Shown here: piece by piece, positions 26,454 through 36,647 of the stretch
Layout: each line of letters starts with the position of its first letter
Numbering within the stretch: the first letter of the stretch is position 1
DNA from: Luteibacter yeojuensis
GTDB lineage: Bacteria; Pseudomonadota; Gammaproteobacteria; Xanthomonadales; Rhodanobacteraceae
Length of the DNA: 64,000 bases
Assembly (NCBI RefSeq): GCF_000964085.1
Contig: NZ_JZRB01000018.1
Location: forward strand, 62,001-126,000
Direction: 5' to 3'
Made by a program: the position numbers and the translations under genes
The notes under the pieces: generated by a model
What the model saw: only the letters and a program-made list of their open reading frames with translations
Database searches by the model: none
Told to the model about the DNA's origin: nothing

Positions 26454-27797
26454 GCACTGGGATGGCTCCTTTTTGCGTCTGGTTTGCTTCTGCTGACCTC
26501 GTTTTTATCGGGGTGGATCCGCCGCGGTCCCGTCACGACATTTGCGCTTTACCTCGCCGGCGGCATCCTCGTCGGGCCTGGCGTCCTCGGCCTGACTCAC
26601 CTGACCTCCAACGCCGAGCATATTCACTGGCTGAGAGTGGTTTCCGAGGCGGCCATGGTCGTCTCCCTCTTCATCACAGGGCTGAAGTTACGTCTGCCGT
26701 TTCGCCACGGCGGCTGGCGGATGGCGCTGCGTCTGGCCCTGCCTGCCATGCTGTTGACCGCGACAGGAGTGGCGATGTTGGTCCACTACGCGCTCGGCTG
26801 GCCCTTCGCCTGGGCCCTTGCCCTGGCCGCCATCGTCAGCCCGACGGACCCGGTGCTTGCCTCGCTGGTCTCCGTGGACGATGCGCGTGATGACGACGCA
26901 CTAAGGGTGGCCCTATCGGGCGAAGCGGGGCTGAATGACGCCACGGCGTTGCGCCTGCTTCTGCTCGCGCTTGCCTTGATGCTCCCGGGCGCAACGCTCG
27001 TTGAGGTCTGGGTCCATTGGCTGACCGCCGATGTCTTCTGGGGGCTGATCGCCGGAATCGCCATCGGGCTCGTGGGAGGCTGGGGACTGGGCTATCTAGG
27101 CACTCATCTGCGCCATGCCACCCGCGACGTGGCACCCAGCGACTTTCTGGCCTTAGGCATCATGATTGGGGTGTACGCGCTAGCTGAGTCGGTGCATGCC
27201 TCGGGCTTTCTGGCCGCGTTCGCTGCCGGAGTCGGCCTGCGCCGCGTGGAACTACGAGTGAGTGAGCATATAGCCGGGGACCCGCAGACCGAGCCGATGG
27301 ATTTGACCCCGGCCGAGATGCAGGTTAATCCCAACGAGCGGGCCGTCGCCGCCATTGAGCATCCCGGACAAACCGTCGGGTGGGTGGTATCCGACGCCCT
27401 TTCCTTTGGCGAAACCGTGGAACGGCTCATCGCTGCAACCCTTGTACTGGTCGTCGGCGTGGTGGCCATTCCGGCCCTTCACTGGAGCGGTGTCGCTCTG
27501 GCAGCGGCTCTTATGCTCGGCATTCGTCCGGTCGCCGTCTGGCTGTCGACCATAGGCAGCAACGTGCCTTGGCAACGACGTCTGTTGATCGGATGGTTCG
27601 GTGTGCGCGGATTGGGTACTTTGAACTATCTGGCATTCGCGATGGGTCACGGACTAGACGAAAAGCTACCTGCGATGCTCGAGAGCATCGCGATCACGGT
27701 TGTCACTGCCAGCGTACTGGCGCACGGTATGAGTGTGACGCCGCTAATGCGCTGGCGCGAGGCGATGCTCGAGGCTCACACGAAGTCGCATTCCTGA
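26448..27797 (+). CDS. Cation/proton antiporter, CPA1-like
   Basis: 449 residues and about eleven membrane helices. Family landmarks: GGILVGPGVLGLTHL, ALALAAIVSPTDPVLASLVS (the unwound helix with Asp), GEAGLNDATALRLLLLALAL and a C-terminal GWFGVRGLGTLNYLAFAMGH. It exchanges Na+ or K+ for protons in the inner membrane. There is a 50-residue polar insert (EPMDLTPAEMQVNPNERAVA) before the penultimate helices. Stand-alone gene. Confidence 0.9.
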   Translation: MHALGWLLFASGLLLLTSFLSGWIRRGPVTTFALYLAGGILVGPGVLGLTHLTSNAEHIHWLRVVSEAAMVVSLFITGLKLRLPFRHGGWRMALRLALPAMLLTATGVAMLVHYALGWPFAWALALAAIVSPTDPVLASLVSVDDARDDDALRVALSGEAGLNDATALRLLLLALALMLPGATLVEVWVHWLTADVFWGLIAGIAIGLVGGWGLGYLGTHLRHATRDVAPSDFLALGIMIGVYALAESVHASGFLAAFAAGVGLRRVELRVSEHIAGDPQTEPMDLTPAEMQVNPNERAVAAIEHPGQTVGWVVSDALSFGETVERLIAATLVLVVGVVAIPALHWSGVALAAALMLGIRPVAVWLSTIGSNVPWQRRLLIGWFGVRGLGTLNYLAFAMGHGLDEKLPAMLESIAITVVTASVLAHGMSVTPLMRWREAMLEAHTKSHS

Positions 27798-27937
27798 CGC
27801 AGCAAGACGTATCGAGTGGCGCCCATCGGGCTAGTCAACAACTTATCGCTGCGCTCTCGCTACACCGTTCGCTTGCAACGCCTAAAGCAATGATTGGCTC
27901 TACACATGCGAATAGAACGTTGCCGGCTCAGAGCTAT

Positions 27938-28681
27938 TCAGTGATGATGTTCGATCCGTGCGAGCCAGGCCATGAATGTCAGCCCGGCCATGGCGCCCAA
28001 TGCCGGTGCGTAGCGGCGCGTTCCGTTGGAAAGTGGCCAGGCGGCAGGCAAGAGATTGGCCAGCGCCACGTACATGATCGTACCGGCGGCAAATGCCGAA
28101 ACCGTCGAGATAGATTGGCTGCTCAAGCTCAACGCCTGGACGAGCAGGGTTGTGGCAGGAACCGCAAGAGCCACGCCGACTGAAAGCACAAACGCGCGTC
28201 CGGGCGTGTAACCCAAAGCGACCAGGGCTCCCGCGCCACTCATTTCACGCGGTACCTCGTGGATCGCAATCGCGAGTAGGGCGGCGTAGCCTGCCGCAGG
28301 CCCCGCCGCAAAGGCACCGGCCAGAATTACGCCATCGATCGCGTGATGAACCAGGTCTCCCACCACGGCCATTCTAGCAGCAGGCAGTACCCCCGACGTG
28401 CTCGGTCGCAGCCCTCGAAGTGCTGATTCGATAGCGATCAGAATGACGATGCCGAACGCCGCAGCGAGCAAGGCTGACTCCGCCGGGTTGCCGGCCTCCA
28501 ACGCATGCGGCAGTACGTGAAGCAGCGCATCGCCCAGCAGCAAGCCAATCGCCAAGGTCTGTAACCAAGGTAGCCACACGTGTCGGTATGTCAAAGGAAG
28601 CCACGCCACCACGCGTGATGAAAGTGAGGTCGCCGCGAGCACGCAGGCAGCAATGACCGGCTCAAGAAGAAACGAAGACAC
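27938..28681 (-). CDS. ZIP-family metal transporter
   Basis: 247 residues and seven to eight helices. Metal-binding helices carry LLLGDALLHVLPHALE, MAVVGDLVHHAIDGVILAGA and AIAIHEVPREMSGAGALVAL, the His- and Glu-rich ZIP signatures. It imports Zn2+ or related ions across the inner membrane. GTG start. Two genes away lies the Zur-controlled island, which supports a zinc role, but no Zur box is seen directly upstream. Confidence 0.9.
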   Translation of the reverse strand: MSSFLLEPVIAACVLAATSLSSRVVAWLPLTYRHVWLPWLQTLAIGLLLGDALLHVLPHALEAGNPAESALLAAAFGIVILIAIESALRGLRPSTSGVLPAARMAVVGDLVHHAIDGVILAGAFAAGPAAGYAALLAIAIHEVPREMSGAGALVALGYTPGRAFVLSVGVALAVPATTLLVQALSLSSQSISTVSAFAAGTIMYVALANLLPAAWPLSNGTRRYAPALGAMAGLTFMAWLARIEHHH

Positions 28682-28789
28682 AGGCAGTCCTAGGGAAGTT
28701 TGCCGGGAATAACGGCAAGACCCATGGAGGGTCCTGCCGGATCCGGCCAGGGTGGCGCGCCGCTAGCGGCGCGACCGGAACGCTCATCA

Positions 28790-29077
28790 TCAATGCAGGG
28801 TGTCGTCGCTGGCGATGCCCATGGTTACGAGATAGCTGACCACACGGCGAAGCGCGAGCTTGGTAGGTAAATCCGAGCCGTCGCGCGCTGCTTGGGCGGC
28901 ATCCGCCGCCAAACGTAGCAAACGTTCAAATGCCTCATCGCCCCTGCTGCCGGCCAGCAGGGCAAGGGAACCCATCTGCGCCGCACAGCCACATGGGTCG
29001 TTTGATGCCAATGACAAGAGGCCCGCGCGTACGCCGGCGGAAAGTTGATCTCGCTCATCGTCGGTAAACGGCGTCAT
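28790..29077 (-). CDS. Hypothetical protein with an upstream Zur box (95 aa)
   Basis: The start at 29077 is preceded within 20 bp by GTTAT-AAC-ATAAC, a Zur-type site. The protein is helical with a Cys pair (SNDPCGCAAQM) and an otherwise polar, acidic make-up. The position of the box makes it a probable zinc-responsive gene with unknown function; it might bind or traffic metal through the Cys pair. Not part of the big operon, which ends at 29125. Confidence 0.6.
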   Translation of the reverse strand: MTPFTDDERDQLSAGVRAGLLSLASNDPCGCAAQMGSLALLAGSRGDEAFERLLRLAADAAQAARDGSDLPTKLALRRVVSYLVTMGIASDDTLH

Positions 29078-29083
29078 ATAGAT

Positions 29084-29096
29084 GTTATAACATAAC
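29084..29096. promoter_or_regulatory. Zur-like box 1
   Basis: GTTAT-AAC-ATAAC inside ATGTTATAACATAACA, matching the gammaproteobacterial Zur pattern of TGTTAT/ATAACA half sites. It overlaps the leader of the minus-strand gene starting at 29077. The same half sites occur before the DUF2796 gene. Confidence 0.75.
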
Positions 29097-29124
29097 ACTC
29101 GCGTGATTTGGGCAGCGGTCGATG

Positions 29125-30153
29125 TCACAATCCCCGATATGTCGTCGTGGCGCCGAACAACGCACCCGACGCGTCAAGCAGGCTTAGAACGGCCGGGTTG
29201 CGGAGTGCCTCACCGATCAGGACCAGATAACTTCCCTGGCCCACCGGCTTTTGGCGCAAGCGCGCGGCGGGATGCACGATTCCCTGGACGGCGTGAATGG
29301 CCAGGCGGAACGTGTCCGGACCACAGCACACCAGGCCCTTGAGACGCAGGAGTGTCGGGCCGGCCGTTACGAGAAGAAGGTCAAGCCAGGTGGCAAAAGC
29401 ATGGGGATCGATCTCGTCGGCCATCACGACGGTCGCGCTGGGCATGTCACCGTGCCTCTCCGCGGGCGGCAATGCTGCCAACGGTGCAAGGCGCCAACCG
29501 GTGCTGGCCAACTCAAATGGCGCGGTGACCGCACTTTCGACGATATCGGCGACAGGGTTGATGGACGTGGCCCACCGCCTTACCTCGCTGAGCGCACCCG
29601 GATCGGACAGGTCCGCTTTCCCGAGGATGATGCGGTCGGCACCTCCGGCTTGGCGGCTGATTTCGGCATGCTCCAGGTGCGCAGTCAATACGGACGACGC
29701 ATCGATGACCGTGACCACACCGTTGAGGCGGTAGTGCGCGGCTACCCGATAATCGCGATGCAGCACGGCGGTCACGGTTTCAGGTGTCGCCAGCCCCGTG
29801 GTTTCGATGACCACGGCATCGAAATCCCGACGCCCCTGGCGGGAGAATCGCCAGATGGCATCGGCGAGGGTACGGCCCAGATCACCGTTGCGCGAACAAC
29901 AGACGCACCCGCCAGCCAGTTCGATCACACCGTCGTCGTGGGCATGCGCCATGAGGGCATGGTCCACGCCGATGTCACCGAACTCATTGACGATGACGAG
30001 CAACCGCTCACCTTCTGCCGTTGCCAGCACACGGTTGATCAGGGTGGTCTTGCCCGCACCGAGAAATCCGGTCAGCACCGTCACCGGCACACGGTCATCC
30101 ACCGGCCCGGCGGCCTGGACCACATCGGGCCTGAGCAGGCCATGCAGGCTCAT
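29125..30153 (-). CDS. CobW/COG0523 GTPase, last gene of the zinc operon
   Basis: 342 residues. Walker [16 protein letters not shown], metal motif GCVCCS, Walker-B-like ETTGLATPE and a C-terminal CobW domain (RLKGLVCCGPDTFRLAIHAV). COG0523 GTPases insert or deliver zinc to client proteins under starvation. It differs from the second copy (32911) in lacking the longer C-terminal region. It is 35 bp from the hydrolase gene, so it belongs to the same transcript. Confidence 0.88.
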   Translation of the reverse strand: MSLHGLLRPDVVQAAGPVDDRVPVTVLTGFLGAGKTTLINRVLATAEGERLLVIVNEFGDIGVDHALMAHAHDDGVIELAGGCVCCSRNGDLGRTLADAIWRFSRQGRRDFDAVVIETTGLATPETVTAVLHRDYRVAAHYRLNGVVTVIDASSVLTAHLEHAEISRQAGGADRIILGKADLSDPGALSEVRRWATSINPVADIVESAVTAPFELASTGWRLAPLAALPPAERHGDMPSATVVMADEIDPHAFATWLDLLLVTAGPTLLRLKGLVCCGPDTFRLAIHAVQGIVHPAARLRQKPVGQGSYLVLIGEALRNPAVLSLLDASGALFGATTTYRGL

Positions 30154-30187
30154 CGTGCGTCACCATAGCTGACCATGGCCTTATCCA

Positions 30188-32128
30188 TTACACGCCTTTG
30201 CTCAGGGGCAGGTCGATCGTGGTGCCGTCGGCGCCCGTCACGATGCGTTGCTCGGCGGGGACGAAGTCACCGGGCGCGGCCAACAGGATATTGGGCACGA
30301 AGCGCTGAGGGTTACGGTCATAGAGCGGGAACCAACTCGATTGCACCTGCACCATGATGCGGTGCCCCGGCAGGAACACATGATTGGCGTTGGGCAACGT
30401 GAAATCGTACGGTAGCGCCACGTTGGCAGTGAGCGAGGCAGGCTTGTCGAACCCTTCGCGATAGCGGCCACGGAAAATATCCATGCTGATGCCCAGCTGA
30501 TAGCCGCCCATCTCAGGCTGTTGCGCCGCTTGGTCGGGGTAGACATCAATGACCTTCACGACCCAGTCCGCATCGGTGCCACTGGTACTGGCAACCAGGT
30601 GCACACGGGGTGCGCCACTGATACGCACCGGTTCGGTCAGCACCTGCGATGTAAAGGTCGCAACATCCGGGCGCGACGCTGCCTCGCGCTGATCGTTGGT
30701 CAGCCAGTGCTGCCAGCCACGCCCCGACATGGGCCCGACAGGCCGCGGGCGATAAGGCACCGGGTGCGCGGGATCGGAGACATACGACACGCTGCCACTC
30801 GCACTGGACGCACCGCCCAGCAGCAGCGCGTGGTCGGACTGGGGGCGAAGCGTCAGCGTGCCCGCGGGCGACAGGGGCCATGCACTGCCGGTTTCCCACC
30901 GGTTCGCGCCCGTAACGAATGCGTTGACGGGTGCAGGTACATCCACGGCATCCTTCAGATAGTGGGCCAGGAACGGGCGGAGGATATGCTGGCGGAAATA
31001 CAGCGCGGTATCGGAGCCGAACCGAACGGCACCTAGCGAACTACCGTCGCCCACTTCCTGCCCGTGAAACCACGGGCCTGCGACAAGGAACAGGCGGTTC
31101 GCATCGTCGTGGGCCTTCATGGCGTGGTACACCGCGAACGCACCGTAGATATCTTCCTGGTCCCACAGGCTCGCAACGACCATGGTGGGCACGGTCACGG
31201 GCTCGTGGGCAAGGATCTTGTCGACGGCTTGTTGTGACCAGAAGGCATCGTATGCGGGGTGGGCAAGGACCTTGTTCCAGAACCCGAGCTGCTCCATCCC
31301 GTAGTGTCGCGCGATGGCGCCCGCGGATACCCCTTCGAGGAAAAACTGGTAATCGTCCGCGTAGTTCACCGCCCATTTGAATGCATTCTTGCGAGACGCG
31401 GTCTGCTCGTAGATGTATTCCAGGTTCTGCTGCCGGAACGCGCCGTGATGGAACCAGTCGTCACCCATCCAGCCATCCACCATGGGGTTCATTGGCACTG
31501 CGGCCTTCAGGGCAGGGTGGGGGTGGATGATCGCCATGAGCGGTTCGAACCCGTCATAAGAGATACCCAGGATAGCCACGCGGCCGTTGCTTTCGGCCAC
31601 GTGGTGGACCAGCCAGTCGATGGTGTCGTAGGCGTCGGTGGAGTCATCCACGGGCGTAGGGTTGAGTGGGCCGTGCACCGGGCGATTCATCACATAGTCG
31701 CCCTCTGAGCCGTACTTGCCACGGATATCCTGGACCACGCGAATGTAGCCATCCTGCACCAGGACATCGCTGGCATCGTCATCATGGCTGACGCTCACGG
31801 CGAGATGACCGCTCTCGATCGCGCTGGTCATCTCCGTGGCGTTGTACGGCGTGCGCGTGAACAGGATGCCTGCATGTTTGGCCCCCTTGGGAACAAGGAT
31901 CACGGTGTGCAGCTTGACTCCGTCGCGCATGAGAATCATGACATCGCGCTTTTCATAGTCGAAAGCGCCGGTGGCAGGCTTGAAATCCGCGGGTGTTTCG
32001 CTGGGCAACGCGTTATACCGCCCATCCTTGGGTGGCTCGGCCCACGCCGGTCCCACCAGGGTCATTATGAGGGCGAGGGCAAGCGTGTTGAGGCGATGCG
32101 GGCGGAAGCGTGTCATGGCAAATCTCAT
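30188..32128 (-). CDS. CocE/NonD (S15-like) serine hydrolase
   Basis: 646 residues with a signal peptide (RLNTLALALIMTLVGPAWAE). The N-terminal domain has VMILMRDGVKLHTVILVPKG, TPYNATEM and the nucleophile elbow GISYDG (Ser near residue 193), followed by a cap and a C-terminal beta domain (GPMSGRGWQHWLTNDQREAA, VHLVASTSGTDADWVVKVID), as in X-Pro dipeptidyl-peptidase-like acyl hydrolases. Probably periplasmic; substrate unknown. Its location within a zinc-starvation operon is unusual, since the family uses no zinc. Confidence 0.85.
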   Translation of the reverse strand: MRFAMTRFRPHRLNTLALALIMTLVGPAWAEPPKDGRYNALPSETPADFKPATGAFDYEKRDVMILMRDGVKLHTVILVPKGAKHAGILFTRTPYNATEMTSAIESGHLAVSVSHDDDASDVLVQDGYIRVVQDIRGKYGSEGDYVMNRPVHGPLNPTPVDDSTDAYDTIDWLVHHVAESNGRVAILGISYDGFEPLMAIIHPHPALKAAVPMNPMVDGWMGDDWFHHGAFRQQNLEYIYEQTASRKNAFKWAVNYADDYQFFLEGVSAGAIARHYGMEQLGFWNKVLAHPAYDAFWSQQAVDKILAHEPVTVPTMVVASLWDQEDIYGAFAVYHAMKAHDDANRLFLVAGPWFHGQEVGDGSSLGAVRFGSDTALYFRQHILRPFLAHYLKDAVDVPAPVNAFVTGANRWETGSAWPLSPAGTLTLRPQSDHALLLGGASSASGSVSYVSDPAHPVPYRPRPVGPMSGRGWQHWLTNDQREAASRPDVATFTSQVLTEPVRISGAPRVHLVASTSGTDADWVVKVIDVYPDQAAQQPEMGGYQLGISMDIFRGRYREGFDKPASLTANVALPYDFTLPNANHVFLPGHRIMVQVQSSWFPLYDRNPQRFVPNILLAAPGDFVPAEQRIVTGADGTTIDLPLSKGV

Positions 32129-32131
32129 GGG

Positions 32132-32914
32132 TCATTGGCAGTTCGCAGGCAATCCGCCCACGAGGTTCTTGATATCCGCTGCGGCGGAGTCGGGCGATGC
32201 GCCCTCGGCCCGGCACAGCGCGAGGATGCGCGACCGGGCCGTAGCCCGCATGCCGGCGCATTGCCATGGGCGCGTTTCATCCAGTGGCAGCACGGCATAG
32301 GCAACGGGTGTGCAGGTGTCTTCAACACGATCGTGCAAGCCCGCGCCGTGGAACTCTGTCGAGGCGCTGATTAGGGATGGGTCGAAATAGCTATCAGGAA
32401 AAGCGCTTGCATAGGCTTTTGGATCAATGACGCGTGTATAGGGGCCTATGCGCAGGTCCAGTGCGCCTGTACAGGGTGCATCATGCACGATGGCACGGAC
32501 GACACTGCGCACGCCCTGGCGCAGGGCTGCCGCCTCGGCACTGGACCCCGCCGCCGCTGAAAGAGTCGGGAGACGGGCGATCACCGCCATGCGTGGCAGA
32601 TCGTGGGCCTGGACTGGCGCACAACGGCCGCGTTGTGCGGCCATGATGAGGAACAGCACATCATCCGCCACGGCATCATCGTGAACCATGCGCGTTCCGA
32701 CGGACACCGCGTCAGCACCAGCAACGCTGATTGTTGTGGCATTGACGGGGTTCACAGCGGCCGCCGCAGGCGTTGCGCCGCTGTTTGTACCGGCGACCCC
32801 GCGCCTCGGTTCGCTCGAACGCGACCCGGGCGATCGCAATGCGATCGCGAGGGCCGCGATGACGACTACGATGGCAATTACGCCGAGTGCCCATTTGCCC
32901 CAGTGGCGCGTCAT
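32132..32914 (-). CDS. Membrane-anchored periplasmic protein (260 aa)
   Basis: ATG 32914 overlaps the preceding CobW stop (ATGA). One N-terminal helix ([19 protein letters not shown]) anchors a periplasmic domain rich in Ala with Cys ([50 protein letters not shown]), suggesting disulfides. No recognised family. Being between CobW and the hydrolase, it is part of the zinc operon. Confidence 0.6.
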   Translation of the reverse strand: MTRHWGKWALGVIAIVVVIAALAIALRSPGSRSSEPRRGVAGTNSGATPAAAAVNPVNATTISVAGADAVSVGTRMVHDDAVADDVLFLIMAAQRGRCAPVQAHDLPRMAVIARLPTLSAAAGSSAEAAALRQGVRSVVRAIVHDAPCTGALDLRIGPYTRVIDPKAYASAFPDSYFDPSLISASTEFHGAGLHDRVEDTCTPVAYAVLPLDETRPWQCAGMRATARSRILALCRAEGASPDSAAADIKNLVGGLPANCQ

Positions 32915-34191
32915 CGCGCCGCGAGCGACCACGCGGGGAACGGATCGGATAGCACCTGCCACGCCACCGGCCCACGGATCATTTCATCGTCGGTCAACAG
33001 GCAAGCGTCCAGCTCGGCGCGAATCGTAGCCTCGGGCAACTCGACGCCGATCATGACCAGCTCCTGGCGGCGATCGCCGTAGCGAGGGTGCCACAACGCA
33101 AGCAAGGCACGACGCTGCGCATCACTGGGAAGCTCCGTCGCATCGGGTGGCCCGATGCGCAGGTCTTCGCTGCCAAACGGGCGCCGCAACCCGCTGCGTA
33201 CCCGCTGGCGGCTCGCCCACCAGTGGCCCGCCGCGGTTACCTCGGTAGCGCCGCCGGCGATCGCGAGGTTGCCGACCCAATCCATTCGCGATGCGAGCCA
33301 AAAATAGCCCTTGGCGCGGAGCACGCCGCCTATCCCGCGGTCAAGCAAGCTCTGCCAGCGTTCTGGATGAAACGGGCGCGTGGCGCGATAGACAAAGCTG
33401 GTGATGCCATACTCTTCCGTTTCCGGCGTGTGCGCACCCATGAGCTCCTTGACCCACCCAGGCGCAGTTTGTGCCTTGTCGTAATCGAAAAGGCCGGTGT
33501 TCAGCACATCGTGGAGATCGACCTCGCCGTAAGCCGCGTTCACAAGCCTCGCGTCACGATTCAGGGCACGCAGAACGCGCCGCACGCTCTGGCGCTCGTT
33601 ATCATTCAGCCGGTCACACTTGTTGATCACGATGACATCGGCGAACTCCACCTGCTCGGTGAGAAGGTTCACCAGTGAACGCTCGTCGTCAGCGCCGTTG
33701 GTTTCACCGCGCGCGGCGAGGGAATCGGTAGAACAGTAGTCGGCTAGGAAGCTCCGGCCATCCACGACCGTGACCATTGTATCCAGGCGCGCGATATCAG
33801 ACAGGGAAAAGCCGTGCTCGTCGCGCACGTGGAACGTGGCGGCCACGGGCATCGGTTCGCCAATACCCGTGGACTCGATCAATAAATAGTCGAACCGGCC
33901 TTCATCGGCGAGCCTGCGCACTTCCTGCATCAGGTCGTCGCGTAACGTGCAACAGATGCAGCCGTTGGAGAATTCGACCAGCTTTTCCTCGGTTCGGCTA
34001 AGGTCGGCACCACCGTCACGGATGAGCGACGCATCGATGTTGACTTCGCTCATGTCGTTGACGATGACGGCCACGCGCCGGCCTTCCCGGTTATTCAGCA
34101 CGTGGTTCAGCAGGGTGGTCTTTCCGGCACCAAGGAACCCCGAAAGAACGGTGACGGGCAACGGCTCCCGCCGGCCCTCATAAGCTTGCAT
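32911..34191 (-). CDS. zigA: CobW/COG0523 GTPase, ZigA-like
   Basis: 426 residues. [20 protein letters not shown] (Walker A), [13 protein letters not shown] (CxCC metal site), ESTGI and VINKCDRL (guanine binding), then the C-terminal CobW domain. The length and [20 protein letters not shown] segment fit ZigA-type zinc chaperones induced by zinc shortage. The ATG at 34191 has GGAG upstream and overlaps the previous gene by 14 bp. Confidence 0.88.
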   Translation of the reverse strand: MQAYEGRREPLPVTVLSGFLGAGKTTLLNHVLNNREGRRVAVIVNDMSEVNIDASLIRDGGADLSRTEEKLVEFSNGCICCTLRDDLMQEVRRLADEGRFDYLLIESTGIGEPMPVAATFHVRDEHGFSLSDIARLDTMVTVVDGRSFLADYCSTDSLAARGETNGADDERSLVNLLTEQVEFADVIVINKCDRLNDNERQSVRRVLRALNRDARLVNAAYGEVDLHDVLNTGLFDYDKAQTAPGWVKELMGAHTPETEEYGITSFVYRATRPFHPERWQSLLDRGIGGVLRAKGYFWLASRMDWVGNLAIAGGATEVTAAGHWWASRQRVRSGLRRPFGSEDLRIGPPDATELPSDAQRRALLALWHPRYGDRRQELVMIGVELPEATIRAELDACLLTDDEMIRGPVAWQVLSDPFPAWSLAAR

Positions 34192-34657
34192 GGGTGTCGC
34201 TCCTGTGGGTGGCGATGGCATGGTCAATGAAGGGGGCGACCAGCACATTCTCGGTGGTCATCACCACGTGATTGTCTGGCAGCAAGACCCGGTGCATGTA
34301 TTCCCGGTGCTTGATGTCCAAACCGCTATCGGAGGTCTCTACCGTGGCTCCCTGGTCGTCACGGACCTCAAGCCAGTAGAGCGTGAAAGGTTCGTGCGAT
34401 TCCCGGAACATGGCCTCGACGTACATATGCTCACGTTCGAGCGTACCTACGGCATCATCGTGCCTGGCATGCAGGAACGCCTGCCATTGTGCGTAGCCGT
34501 CCAGCTGATCGGGACGCAGCGCGAAGCGGTGCAGGCGTACGACCAGGTGTGGCGGCGGCGTGGTTCGCACCTGCAAGAAGAGCATGACACCGCCCACGCC
34601 GGTCAGCAGGCCGGTAAACAGGCCGATCGTGAGCACGAGCAACGAGTGCCGTGTCAT
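34178..34657 (-). CDS. DUF6176-like membrane-anchored protein
   Basis: 159 residues: an N-terminal anchor ([20 protein letters not shown]), then a conserved domain with [40 protein letters not shown] and LYWLEVRD, which fits DUF6176, a family of unknown function. Coupled by ATGA-type overlap to the DUF3299 gene. Co-occurrence with the PA4063-4066-like genes suggests a zinc-related job. Confidence 0.65.
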   Translation of the reverse strand: MTRHSLLVLTIGLFTGLLTGVGGVMLFLQVRTTPPPHLVVRLHRFALRPDQLDGYAQWQAFLHARHDDAVGTLEREHMYVEAMFRESHEPFTLYWLEVRDDQGATVETSDSGLDIKHREYMHRVLLPDNHVVMTTENVLVAPFIDHAIATHRSDTHASL

Positions 34658-35391
34658 TCAAACGCCCGCCGTAGCCGGTCGGCATCGCGGTTCTGATAGG
34701 GCATGAGCGTGGCGTCCTGCATGCCGTAGGCAGAGGAAGCCATGGCGTTCTGCGTGACTTCCGTACGCAGGACGCCTTTCAACGTCAGCGGGTCATACAA
34801 ACTTGGCGTGTCGATGCCCTTGGCCAGTTTGACGTGCACCAGCATGTTCGGCGGCGGCGGTGGCACATGGATACAGGCGCCGTAGAACGGTACGAAGAAG
34901 AACTCCACCATCTTGCCGTCATCGTCGGATTCGAGAGGGACGACGTAGCCGGAGAGCTTCACTTTCTGATGATCGAGCTCAGCGACCGTGTGAAGCGTGC
35001 CGACCTGCTTCATCCGCTGGTTGCCCACGTGCAGCACCGGCGGCGCGTTCTCGAGGGTCTTGACGTCCTCCGGAGGCACCATTCGGCTCCAGTCCAGATC
35101 GGCATAGCCGTCCTCGTCAGTCTGGCCTAGTAATGCCGCGCCGGCCGACGTGATGGCCTTTGGCGTGCCGTGGGCTGCAGCGAACGCGCGGGCTGCCACG
35201 ATGCCATCCACCTGGGCCTTGGCGCGTGCGGCGCGGGTCGCATCGGCCTCGGCCTGCGCCGCGGCCAGGGCCGAGGTGCCGGAAGCTGCAGGCCCAGCGG
35301 AGGCCTCTGCTGGCGACGGATCACTGGTACCGCTACAAGCGGCGAGCGCCAGGGCCATGCAGGCCGCGAACACAATAGCGGATTTCATCAC
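34654..35391 (-). CDS. DUF3299 lipoprotein (PA4066-like)
   Basis: 245 residues with lipobox ACMALALAAC at the N-terminus (signal peptide MMKSAIVFAACMALALAACS). The DUF3299 core is GYVVPLESDDDGKMVEFFFV followed by GACIHVPPPPPN, a Cys/His and poly-Pro signature. In Pseudomonas and Vibrio homologues lie beside Zur-regulated ABC genes. Starts with GTG or the ATG next to it. Overlaps the permease stop. Confidence 0.85.
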   Translation of the reverse strand: MMKSAIVFAACMALALAACSGTSDPSPAEASAGPAASGTSALAAAQAEADATRAARAKAQVDGIVAARAFAAAHGTPKAITSAGAALLGQTDEDGYADLDWSRMVPPEDVKTLENAPPVLHVGNQRMKQVGTLHTVAELDHQKVKLSGYVVPLESDDDGKMVEFFFVPFYGACIHVPPPPPNMLVHVKLAKGIDTPSLYDPLTLKGVLRTEVTQNAMASSAYGMQDATLMPYQNRDADRLRRAFE

Positions 35392-36644
35392 AGGCGCACC
35401 TGTAAGCCATCAGCCAGCGAGCGTCGGTAGGCAACCCAGCCGGGTATGCAGCCTGCCAGGGAGCCCAGGGCAAGCACTACCGCGAGCAGCGGCCATTCAC
35501 CCGGAGCAGGTGTCTGGTCGATCACAAGCCCCACCGTCGCCAGGAGGTAATCGTGAGCGAGCACGGTGACCGCATCCAGAAGTGCCACGCCAGCCAGCAT
35601 GCCGGCCACGGTCAGCAAGGTACTTTCCGTCACCAAGAGGGCAAACACGGTACGGGTGGATGCACCCACCGCGCGCAGCACCGCCATTTCCCGGCGGCGT
35701 TCGCCCAGCATGCCAAGCAGGGCGGTGAGCATGCCGGAGATACCCACGAGCAGGACCATGAGGCTGACCACGCGCAAGGCGCTTTCGGCGGTGCCCACCA
35801 GGTGCCACAACTCACCCAGAGCGACGCCCGGCAACACCGATAGCAGGGGCTCTTCGGGATAGTCGTTGATCGCGCTCTGGACCGCGAAGGCGGAGAGTCG
35901 CGAGTGCAAGCCAACGAGTGCGGCCGTGATCGCCTTAGGTGTCAGGTCCATGTGGCGAGCCTGTTCCGCCGAGGTCTCCATGCCCGGAAGGCGGACGCCA
36001 GCGTGCCAGTCGACATGGATGGCCTCGATGGCCTCCAGGCTCACGGCGATTGTGGCATCCACGGGCGTGCCGGTCGGCGCCATGATGCCGCTGATACGAA
36101 ACGGCTTGTCCGCATGCGTTGCCAAGTTGGCGCCGCCCAGGCCGTGCGACAGCACAATACGGTCACCTACCTTGTAATGAAGCTGCCGGGCGACCTCCGC
36201 GCCGATCACGGCATCGTAAAGATCGGTGAACGGCTTGCCGGCGAAGAACGCAAGCGCATTACCGCGGCCATAGTGGTAGTGCACGAAGAAGTCCACGCTC
36301 GTACCCATCACACGGAACCCACGGTGTGAATCGCCCAGGGATAGCGGCACCGTCCAGGCGACCTCGGGCATGGCGCGAATATCCTGATAGCTCTTCCACG
36401 TGATGTTGTTCGTCGCTTCGCCGATGTGAAAAATCGAGTAGAGCAGGAGGTTCACCGGCCCGCTTCGCGCACCCACCAGCAGGTCCGTACCGGATACCGT
36501 GCTGGCGAAACCAAGGCGGGCATCGGTACGAACCCGCTCCACGCCAAGCAGCAGGAAGACGCTGAGGGCCACGGTGAACACTGTCAGCGCCACGCCGCCT
36601 TTGCGTTGGCGCATGCTTTTCAGGGTGAGATAGAACAACTTCAT
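35388..36644 (-). CDS. FtsX-like ABC permease (PA4065-like)
   Basis: 418 residues, four membrane helices: one at the N-terminus (GGVALTVFTVALSVFLLLGV), then a large periplasmic domain, and three C-terminal helices (VVSLMVLLVGISGMLTALLG, VTESTLLTVAGMLAGVALLD, LLAVVLALGSLAGCIPGWVA). The ERRREMAVLRAVGASTRTVF loop is the MacB/LolC coupling motif. It pairs with the ATPase downstream to drive a periplasmic process, presumably zinc acquisition. Confidence 0.9.
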   Translation of the reverse strand: MKLFYLTLKSMRQRKGGVALTVFTVALSVFLLLGVERVRTDARLGFASTVSGTDLLVGARSGPVNLLLYSIFHIGEATNNITWKSYQDIRAMPEVAWTVPLSLGDSHRGFRVMGTSVDFFVHYHYGRGNALAFFAGKPFTDLYDAVIGAEVARQLHYKVGDRIVLSHGLGGANLATHADKPFRISGIMAPTGTPVDATIAVSLEAIEAIHVDWHAGVRLPGMETSAEQARHMDLTPKAITAALVGLHSRLSAFAVQSAINDYPEEPLLSVLPGVALGELWHLVGTAESALRVVSLMVLLVGISGMLTALLGMLGERRREMAVLRAVGASTRTVFALLVTESTLLTVAGMLAGVALLDAVTVLAHDYLLATVGLVIDQTPAPGEWPLLAVVLALGSLAGCIPGWVAYRRSLADGLQVRL

Positions 36645-36647
36645 GGC

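Noticed and set aside
29251-30168. 305-codon plus-strand frame
   Set aside because: Antisense to the CobW gene with motif-complete protein on the minus strand.
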